Of a stretch of DNA of 10,752 nucleotides, positions 1 through 4,728 are shown piece after piece (within the stretch, counting starts at the first letter, position 1; each line of letters begins with the position of its first letter). Location of the stretch: assembly GCA_964528565.1 (NCBI GenBank), contig CAZGSP010000037.1, forward strand, positions 1-10,752. The letters are read 5' to 3'. The translations under genes and the position numbers were made by a program. The DNA is from UBA10133 sp964528565. Lineage in GTDB: Bacteria > Patescibacteriota > Microgenomatia > UBA1400 > MFAQ01. The notes under the pieces are model-generated. The model was not told the DNA's origin. It saw only the letters and a list, made by a program, of their open reading frames with translations, and made no database searches.

Positions 1-980
1 AGGGGGTGGTGATCCGTCAGCCTTCGGTGGTGGCGCGACACATGAAGACGAAAGAGATCTTGGCCATGGGGGATGAGGCCAAGAAGATGCTTGGGAAAAA
101 TCCGGCCAATATCGAGGTGGTCCGGCCGCTCCGTGACGGAGTGATCGCCGATTTTGATGCCGCGGAAGCGATGCTGAAGCATTATATTGTCGAAGTTCAC
201 GAACTATACAAAGGTCTGGGGTTCAAGATACCCAGACCCAGAGTGGCTATCGGCATTCCCAGCGGAGTGACCGAGGTGGAGCGCCGGGCGGTGCAGGAGG
301 CCGCTTTGGAAGCCGGGGCACGAGCAGTGTTTTTGATCGAAGAACCGATGGCGGCGGCCATTGGCTCCGGACTGCCGGTGGAGAAAGCCGAAGGACAGCT
401 GATCTGTGATATTGGCGGAGGTACGAGTGAGATAGGAGTCATCTCTCTGGGTGGTTTGGTGCTGAACCGGAGCCTGCGCGTGGCGGGGGACGAGCTTACC
501 GAAGCGATCCAAAACTTTGTCCGCCTCAAGTACAGCTTGCTATTGGGCGAAAGTACCGCAGAGGAAGTTAAGATCGCGGTGGGATCGGCTTACCCGCAGA
601 AACGGGAAAAAGAGGGGAATCCCTTGCAGATCGTAGTGCGCGGGAGGAGCTTGGAGGACGGACTGCCGAAGTCTTTGAAGCTCGACAGTGTGGAGATCCG
701 CGAATCTATGATGCCGATTTGTAATCAAATACTGGGGGAGATAGCCTTGATCATTGAAGAAACACCACCCGATTTGGTGGCCGATATCCTGGAAAAGGGG
801 ATGGTGATGGCCGGAGGCGGTTCACTGATCCGGGGGTTTGATAAGCTCATTGGCGAGCAGATCGGTATGCCGGTGTGGGTGACGGATACGCCCATGGAAG
901 CAGTGGTCCGGGGCTGTGCCAAAGTGCTGGAAGACGACAAACTGCTGGCCAAGGTACGTGTCGTCGGCGGGTTGAGGTAG
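1..980 (+). CDS. mreB: Rod shape-determining protein MreB, 5'-truncated by the window edge
   Basis: Actin-like ATPase that forms membrane-associated filaments and positions the cell-wall elongation machinery on the cytoplasmic face. The open frame runs from base 3 with no start of its own. The first visible residues (GVVIRQPSVVA) match the segment just after the N-terminal phosphate-1 loop of MreB, so roughly 20 residues lie outside the window; the GTG codons at 6 and 9 are internal. Visible MreB/Hsp70-fold motifs, numbered from base 3: GVIADFDAAEAML, IPSGVTEVERRAV, EEPMAAAIG, the phosphate-2 loop DIGGGTSEIGV near residue 136, and the adenosine motif AGGGSLIRGF near residue 270. The C-terminus is complete (stop TAG). 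The other elongation genes follow downstream, but mreC is inverted and a small orphan gene intervenes. Identification is secure. Confidence 0.95.
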   Translation, partial: GVVIRQPSVVARHMKTKEILAMGDEAKKMLGKNPANIEVVRPLRDGVIADFDAAEAMLKHYIVEVHELYKGLGFKIPRPRVAIGIPSGVTEVERRAVQEAALEAGARAVFLIEEPMAAAIGSGLPVEKAEGQLICDIGGGTSEIGVISLGGLVLNRSLRVAGDELTEAIQNFVRLKYSLLLGESTAEEVKIAVGSAYPQKREKEGNPLQIVVRGRSLEDGLPKSLKLDSVEIRESMMPICNQILGEIALIIEETPPDLVADILEKGMVMAGGGSLIRGFDKLIGEQIGMPVWVTDTPMEAVVRGCAKVLEDDKLLAKVRVVGGLR

Positions 981-999
981 TCTCTATTTAGCCTATAAT
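972..999 (+). promoter_or_regulatory. Upstream member of a tandem sigma-70-type promoter pair
   Basis: TTGAGG at 972-977, 16-base spacer, TATAAT at 994-999. The -35 overlaps the end of mreB. The -10 is perfect consensus and lies two bases before the next promoter's -35. It would transcribe the orphan membrane gene at 1090. Prediction from sequence only. Confidence 0.5.
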
Positions 1000-1001
1000 G
1001 C

Positions 1002-1030
1002 TTGACAAAACTGTGGTTTTGGGGTAGAAT
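1002..1030 (+). promoter_or_regulatory. Sigma-70-type promoter of the small membrane protein gene
   Basis: TTGACA at 1002-1007, 17-base spacer, TAGAAT at 1025-1030. Initiation is expected near 1037, giving a leader of about 53 bases before the ATG at 1090. The -10 and first transcribed bases (1025-1042) match those at 6816-6833 with two differences. Confidence 0.8.
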
Positions 1031-1089
1031 ATCCGGGTTCTTGATTCTTGAACGTTGATACAATCCCTGAATTTATAAGGAGCACAAAC

Positions 1090-1410
1090 ATGGATGATTT
1101 CTGGGCTACAATCGTTGCGTATGTGTTGGTAATTGGCGTCATCTTGGGCATTAGCATGCTCACAGACATGCCAAATCGCGTCACCGACGATGATTCGGTT
1201 GTGCGTTTCTCGGAGCTGGCTCAAGTGCCAGTCGAAAAAGTTCAGATCGTTCGGCACTCGAACAACACCCTTCCTTGGGGCGATTTGCACGATGTCACCT
1301 ACGAACTGATGATTGAGGGTAAATCCGCTTCCGGGCGTTGTACCTCAGGTTGGATGGGCACAAGCCCTCTCATCTGTAGGTTGTATTGGGGCACCGGTCC
1401 CGCTGAGTAA
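1090..1410 (+). CDS. Small single-pass membrane protein of unknown function (106 aa)
   Basis: I do not recognise this protein. The ATG at 1090 is chosen over an in-frame upstream TTG at 1048 because AAGGAG at 1077-1082 sits seven bases before it. Residues 4-24 form one hydrophobic segment (FWATIVAYVLVIGVILGISML) after two acidic residues. An acidic linker (TDDDS) and a polar domain of about 75 residues follow. That domain has two cysteines, C84 and C96, flanked by Gly, Ser and Trp, which could form a disulfide if it lies outside the cytoplasm. It has its own promoter pair and a strong terminator, so it is a single-gene transcription unit between mreB and the convergent mreC. Position hints at envelope work, but nothing in the sequence shows a function. 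Confidence 0.8.
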   Translation: MDDFWATIVAYVLVIGVILGISMLTDMPNRVTDDDSVVRFSELAQVPVEKVQIVRHSNNTLPWGDLHDVTYELMIEGKSASGRCTSGWMGTSPLICRLYWGTGPAE

Positions 1411-1432
1411 GCTCTCAGATCTGTTTTGACTT

Positions 1433-1463
1433 CCCCTCTGGTTTTTCCAGGGGGGATTTTTTT
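1433..1463 (+). terminator. Rho-independent terminator of the small membrane protein gene
   Basis: A 9-bp stem (1433-1441 with 1447-1455, one G-T pair) closes a TTTTT loop and is followed by a run of seven T at 1457-1463. The T run is only on the plus-strand side, so it should stop the 1090 transcript and not convergent mreC transcription. Confidence 0.9.
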
Positions 1464-1470
1464 GGTTAAA

Positions 1471-2241
1471 TCAGGGTTGGGTGATGATGGCGAGATTTTC
1501 GGGGTTGTTACTCAGAGTATCGTAGAGGTCGATCTCGGCTTTTTGCAGAGGTTCCTGGCTTATTGTGGTTATCCGAATGGCTTTGCCGACAATCAGATTT
1601 CCCGGAAAGAGTTCACCCGCTTCGGTAAAAATGAAGTCTCCGAGAATAATGGGGTACTGACTGGGGACATCGGTAATTTGGGCATGATTGTCGGAGTACT
1701 TGTAGAAACCTTTTTGGCCCGAGGCGGTTCGGATCGGGAAAGAAGGGGATTTTTCGCTATCGAGAGGGGTGACGGTAACGGCGGAGCCCTTGACCTCCAA
1801 GACCGTACCCAGCAGGACGTTGCCGGAGACGAGTGGTTGACCGGGCTTTACCTGGTCCAAAGGAGAAGAAGAGGAAACAATAAATTTTCCGGTCGATCCG
1901 GAGATCCTGACCGGAATGATCTGTTTGAAGGAGTTTCGCAGATTCTCGATTACTTTTTTGTCGACGATGGTTTGTTTGAGATACTCGTTTTCGGACAGCA
2001 AGACGGCGATTTGATTTTTTTGCTCACGGTTCTGTCTTTCGAGACCCGAAATGTTTTTGAGGGAGCCGATCTTGCTTTCGGTAAACAAACGGAGTTTGGA
2101 AGTAGGAGAAGTGATCGGTGTCAAAACGAGATAGAAAAGAGAGTCCAGACTTTTTCCTACCGCAAGATTGCTTGCAATACTCAGAAGAATGGCAAATAAT
2201 AGCGGCAGTAGAAGTAAATTTATTTTTATTGAATTAATCAT
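1471..2241 (-). CDS. mreC: Rod shape-determining protein MreC, on the opposite strand to mreB and mreD
   Basis: Bitopic membrane protein that links MreB filaments to periplasmic synthesis enzymes and regulates PBP2. The ATG at 2241-2239 gives 256 aa with a typical MreC layout. There is a short N-terminus, one membrane helix at about residues 7-28 (rich in Leu/Ile), a heptad-like region at about 55-95 (ERQNREQKNQIAVLLSENEY) and a C-terminal beta-rich domain with GKFIVSSSS, VKPGQPLVSG and NVLLGTVLEVKG. The frame stays open to 2304, but the extra 21 residues do not resemble an MreC N-terminus. No clear ribosome site precedes either start. Oddly, it runs against mreB, mreD and the PBP2 gene, and its start codon overlaps that of mreD. 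The stop is TGA. Family call good, exact start moderate. Confidence 0.85.
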   Translation of the reverse strand: MINSIKINLLLLPLLFAILLSIASNLAVGKSLDSLFYLVLTPITSPTSKLRLFTESKIGSLKNISGLERQNREQKNQIAVLLSENEYLKQTIVDKKVIENLRNSFKQIIPVRISGSTGKFIVSSSSPLDQVKPGQPLVSGNVLLGTVLEVKGSAVTVTPLDSEKSPSFPIRTASGQKGFYKYSDNHAQITDVPSQYPIILGDFIFTEAGELFPGNLIVGKAIRITTISQEPLQKAEIDLYDTLSNNPENLAIITQP

Positions 2242-2662
2242 GTTTGAGAAGCAATCCAAGAATATCATAAAAGCAGTATCAGTAGTATTACTGTCGGTAA
2301 TCATTGGGGAAGGAGTGTTTGGACTGGGGCTTTTCTGGCCTTTCTTATTGATCCTCTTGGACTGGCGGGGAGTTTACTGGCTGTCGGTGTTTGTCGGAAT
2401 TTTGATATCCGGTCTTTATCACATGCCGATAGGGATGCCCAGCTTGTTTTTGGTGGTAATTGTCGGGGCGTTGTCTTTTATCATTAGCTCAGGAAGAGAG
2501 TCCGGCTGGATAATGCTCATTGTTTCACTGGTGGCCAACTTGGTTTTTGATAAGGTTTTTGGTTTCAGTTGGAGTCTTTGGGACCCGATTTTTGTGGTAA
2601 TTGCGTGGGCGGTGGCGGTCAGATGGTTTGAAAGTTCGGAAACTATTAAGATCAACTACTAA
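2240..2662 (+). CDS. mreD: MreD-like integral membrane protein of the elongasome
   Basis: A 140-residue, very hydrophobic protein with about four to five membrane segments (for example VVLLSVIIGEGVF, WPFLLILLDW, YWLSVFVGILISG, SLFLVVIVGALSFII and IFVVIAWAVAV). MreD is a small polytopic partner of MreC in rod-shaped growth. Its sequence is poorly conserved, so the call rests on size, hydrophobicity and position between mreC and the PBP2 gene. The ATG at 2240 shares two bases with the mreC start on the other strand. An in-frame ATG at 2189 exists, but it would add a polar extension within mreC. No ribosome-binding site is visible before 2240, so initiation may be leaderless or weak. Its stop lies two bases before the PBP2 ATG. 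Confidence 0.75.
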   Translation: MFEKQSKNIIKAVSVVLLSVIIGEGVFGLGLFWPFLLILLDWRGVYWLSVFVGILISGLYHMPIGMPSLFLVVIVGALSFIISSGRESGWIMLIVSLVANLVFDKVFGFSWSLWDPIFVVIAWAVAVRWFESSETIKINY

Positions 2663-2664
2663 TA

Positions 2665-4203
2665 ATGGGGAATCACAGGATTTATTTTTGGTCAAAAACG
2701 GCTTTGATCTTGGTATTGGCCGTGATCTTATCCAGGATATTTTTTCTGACGGTATTTATGGGAGATCACTTTGGTGATCTGGCACAGGGAAACATGATCC
2801 GGAAACTGGAACTGGAGCCGATCAGGGGGGTAATAACCGACAGAAACGGCAAACCGATGGCGATGAATATAGATTATCAGGGCAGAACCGTACGGCACTA
2901 TCCCGGCGGGGAGACGATCGCGTCGATAGTGGGGTATCTCGGGAAACCAAACGAAAATGACTTGAAAGATTGTCCGGTGTGTAATCCGGAAGCAACAGTG
3001 GGTAAGGCGGGTATGGAAAAAAGTTATCAAAACGATCTAATGGGGCAACCGGGAGAAGCGGTTGTTCAAGAAACCGCAGATGGCCGGAACAAATTGGAGA
3101 TAAATAGAAGAGAGTCGGTACCGGGCAAGAATATTCAGACCAATATCGATCTGGAGTTGCAGAAAATGGCCTTTTTGGCTATCAAAAATCAGTTTAAAGA
3201 AATCGGCAAAAGCGGGGTAATAATTATTGCCAAAGTAAATGGGGAAGTACTTGCCCTGGCCAGTGTGCCTTCTTTTGACCCAAACTTATTTATCACCAAC
3301 GGAAAGCGAAGTGACTTTGGAGGAGATTTTAAAGACGTGGACAGTCTGATCAATGATACGGTCGCTAAACCGTTGTTCAACCGGGCGACGGCCGGAGACT
3401 TTGCTCCCGGATCGGTGTTCAAATTGGTTCCCGCCATGGGAGTTCTGGAAGAGGGAAAGATCACTCGCAATTCGACTATCGAAGATACGGGAGAGATCAA
3501 GATAGGTGATTACCGCTTTGGCAACTGGTATCTGGATAAGTACGGCCGGACGGAAGGGGCTGTAAATATTGTCAAGGCTATCTCCCGAAGTAACGATATT
3601 TTCTTTTACAAAATGGGGGAAGCACTAGGAGCCGACTCACTCATTGCTTGGACCAGAAGATTTGGTTTGGGAGAAAAAACTGGCATCGATCTGCCCGGAG
3701 AGTCCGACGGCTTTGTGCCGACACCTTACTGGCGGGAAAAGACCTTGGGGGAGAGGTGGTTTCTCGGAAATACTTACCATATGGCTATCGGGCAAGGGGA
3801 CTTGATGGCGACGCCTCTCCAGATAAACCGCATGACGGCGGAGGCGGTCAGTGGTTTGAGCTGTGACCCGATGCTCGTGGGAAGTGTGCCTTGTAGTGAC
3901 CAGAAATTTAGTCCGAAAAATGTGGCTGTGATTTTGGAGGGGATGAAAGAGACGTGCAGTCCGGGGGGAACGGCTTTCCCCTTGTTTGAGTTCGCAGGAA
4001 CGATCTACTGCAAGACAGGAACGGCCCAAAAGGGTGCCAAAGAGACTCTCTCGAACGCCTGGACAAGCGTGGTGGTGCCCAAAGGCGGTGATGTTCGGAA
4101 CTGGGTAGTCATCACGATTCTTATCGAAGAAGGAGGCGAGGGGAGCGCGGTAGCCGCCCCGGTAGCGAAGGAAGTGTTACCCTATATACTTGACAAAATG
4201 TAG
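2665..4203 (+). CDS. mrdA: Penicillin-binding protein 2, class B transpeptidase for cell elongation
   Basis: Membrane-anchored enzyme that cross-links peptidoglycan during elongation, normally with RodA. The protein has 512 aa, shorter than the roughly 600 or more usual for PBP2. It has an N-terminal anchor at about residues 9-30, the class B signature RGVITDRNG in the dimerisation region, and GKAGMEKSY. The transpeptidase motifs are all present: SVFK with catalytic S250 and K253, SND at 309-311, and KTG at 450-452. Six cysteines (103, 106, 400, 410, 431, 449) lie in the predicted external part, and C449 directly precedes the KTG motif. The ATG follows the mreD stop by two bases with no strong ribosome site, which suggests translational coupling. 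A promoter for the downstream RNA region overlaps the last codons. Confidence 0.93.
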   Translation: MGNHRIYFWSKTALILVLAVILSRIFFLTVFMGDHFGDLAQGNMIRKLELEPIRGVITDRNGKPMAMNIDYQGRTVRHYPGGETIASIVGYLGKPNENDLKDCPVCNPEATVGKAGMEKSYQNDLMGQPGEAVVQETADGRNKLEINRRESVPGKNIQTNIDLELQKMAFLAIKNQFKEIGKSGVIIIAKVNGEVLALASVPSFDPNLFITNGKRSDFGGDFKDVDSLINDTVAKPLFNRATAGDFAPGSVFKLVPAMGVLEEGKITRNSTIEDTGEIKIGDYRFGNWYLDKYGRTEGAVNIVKAISRSNDIFFYKMGEALGADSLIAWTRRFGLGEKTGIDLPGESDGFVPTPYWREKTLGERWFLGNTYHMAIGQGDLMATPLQINRMTAEAVSGLSCDPMLVGSVPCSDQKFSPKNVAVILEGMKETCSPGGTAFPLFEFAGTIYCKTGTAQKGAKETLSNAWTSVVVPKGGDVRNWVVITILIEEGGEGSAVAAPVAKEVLPYILDKM

Positions 4204-4218
4204 TTACGGTGGTATATT
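4190..4218 (+). promoter_or_regulatory. Sigma-70-type promoter overlapping the end of the PBP2 gene
   Basis: TTGACA at 4190-4195, 17-base spacer, TATATT at 4213-4218. The start is expected near 4225. With the terminator ending at 4307 it defines a short transcript without an ATG. The upstream CCTATA and the CTTGACAAA around the -35 resemble 993-1009. Confidence 0.7.
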
Positions 4219-4224
4219 ATTACT

Positions 4225-4307
4225 TGTTGCGGATTCGGCGGCCCTGCTGAGCCTGCATTTTTATTTCTTCGACCCGTTATAGCTATAGCTACAGCGGGTC
4301 ATTTTTT
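4225..4307 (+). ncRNA. Possible short RNA (about 80 nt) between PBP2 gene and structured RNA
   Basis: Defined only by a good promoter (4190-4218) and a strong terminator (4271-4307). Between them are about 46 bases (4225-4270) with no ATG, a GC-rich part (GGCGGCCCTGCTGAGCCTGC) and a T-rich part. It could be a small RNA. It could also be simply the operon terminator of mreD and the PBP2 gene with a fortuitous promoter. No known RNA class recognised. Confidence 0.35.
4271..4307 (+). terminator. Rho-independent terminator after the PBP2 gene
   Basis: GACCCG (4271-4276) pairs with CGGGTC (4295-4300). The stem continues inward with one A-C mismatch through TAGC/GCTA to a TATA loop. A T run follows at 4302-4307. 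It can end both the mreD-PBP2 transcript and the short RNA. Confidence 0.85.
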
Positions 4308-4313
4308 AACCTC

Positions 4314-4342
4314 TTGACAAATCGCGTGTTATGGGGTATAAT
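4314..4342 (+). promoter_or_regulatory. Perfect consensus promoter of the structured RNA
   Basis: TTGACA at 4314-4319, exactly 17 bases, TATAAT at 4337-4342. Both hexamers are perfect and it is the strongest promoter in the window, suggesting an abundant transcript starting near 4349. Confidence 0.9.
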
Positions 4343-4348
4343 ACTCAC

Positions 4349-4643
4349 TATTCTCGAGAGATTGAATCTTGAAAATTGATTATCTAGCCGGTAGCCACGA
4401 AATGGGAACTTTGGTTCCCACCTCGTGGCGACTGGTGTTGAAGCGCGTGCTCCGCGGCCCCCGAAATACCTTCGGCCGCACCCGGCTTGCTGTGGGTCGA
4501 TAACAATCGCCCTGAGCCCAGCCTTTCGTGCTTCGCGTGCCTGCGCCGCATCGGGCGGCAAGAATTTCGCATCTGGTTTGACCACCGAGATTCTTGCCGC
4601 CACCCGTAAAATATGACCCAGCTTCCCAAAGCTGGGTCTTTTT
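4349..4643 (+). ncRNA. Candidate highly structured non-coding RNA, about 295 nt, class unknown
   Basis: Bounded by a perfect promoter and a strong terminator, with no credible gene inside. The reading frames present (for example 4402-4503 and 4425-4616) lack ribosome sites. Hairpin A spans 4388-4435. It has 5 bp (CCGGT/ACTGG, one G-T), a 2x2 internal loop, 6 bp (CCACGA/TCGTGG), a second 2x2 loop, 7 bp (TGGGAAC/GTTCCCA) and a TTTG loop. Hairpin B at 4454-4479 pairs GCGG with CCGC and CCGAA with TTCGG, with a CCC bulge. Hairpin C pairs GGCGGCAAGAAT (4554-4565) with ATTCTTGCCGCC (4590-4601), 12 perfect bp, and its loop holds TGGT/ACCA. I see no RNase P signature (GAGGAAAGTC), no tmRNA CCA end with T-arm, no SRP loop (GGAAGCAGCC) and no 6S-like pairing of the ends. 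It may be a divergent housekeeping RNA or a new class. Confidence 0.65.
4615..4643 (+). terminator. Terminator of the structured RNA
   Basis: A perfect 10-bp stem (GACCCAGCTT at 4615-4624 with its complement at 4629-4638) closes a CCCA loop and is followed by TTTTT at 4639-4643. Confidence 0.93.
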
Positions 4644-4688
4644 CATTTTTACAGGAGCGGGCTATTTTTTGGTCAAATTGATATGTAG

Positions 4689-4694
4689 TACAAT
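4689..4694 (+). promoter_or_regulatory. Putative -10 element of topA
   Basis: TACAAT at 4689-4694 in the context GTAGTACAAT, with no good -35 at the proper distance. Initiation near 4701 would give a leader of about 28 bases before the GTG at 4729. The orphan gene on the other strand at 8471 has a similar TAGTACAAT box. Confidence 0.4.
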
Positions 4695-4728
4695 TCGCAT
4701 CCTTGTTATTTCGTGTATATTTTAGAAA

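Noticed and set aside
1433..1463. Bidirectional terminator for mreC as well
   Set aside because: The hairpin is symmetric, but on the minus strand it is not followed by a T run.
1426..2199. Long plus-strand open frame (257 codons) antisense to mreC
   Set aside because: It has no ribosome site or plausible start, its composition is that of an antisense shadow, and the minus frame has clear MreC features.
2168..2239. Extended MreD start upstream of 2240
   Set aside because: The extra residues are polar and lie in antisense to the MreC membrane helix, with no ribosome site for the TTG or ATG starts; 2240 gives a normal small membrane protein.
4402..4503. Plus-strand 33-codon frame (ATG at 4402) within the RNA
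   Set aside because: No ribosome site; its start is buried in the strong 4388-4435 hairpin, so a structured RNA explains the region better. A small peptide is not fully excluded.
4289..4603. Minus-strand open frame of 104 codons across the structured RNA region
   Set aside because: Promoters and terminators all point to the plus strand, the frame crosses the plus-strand promoter, and no ribosome site is seen.
4349..4643. Identity as RNase P RNA, tmRNA, SRP RNA or 6S RNA
   Set aside because: The conserved sequence signatures of these RNAs were not found on either strand; a very divergent form would need a covariance-model search.
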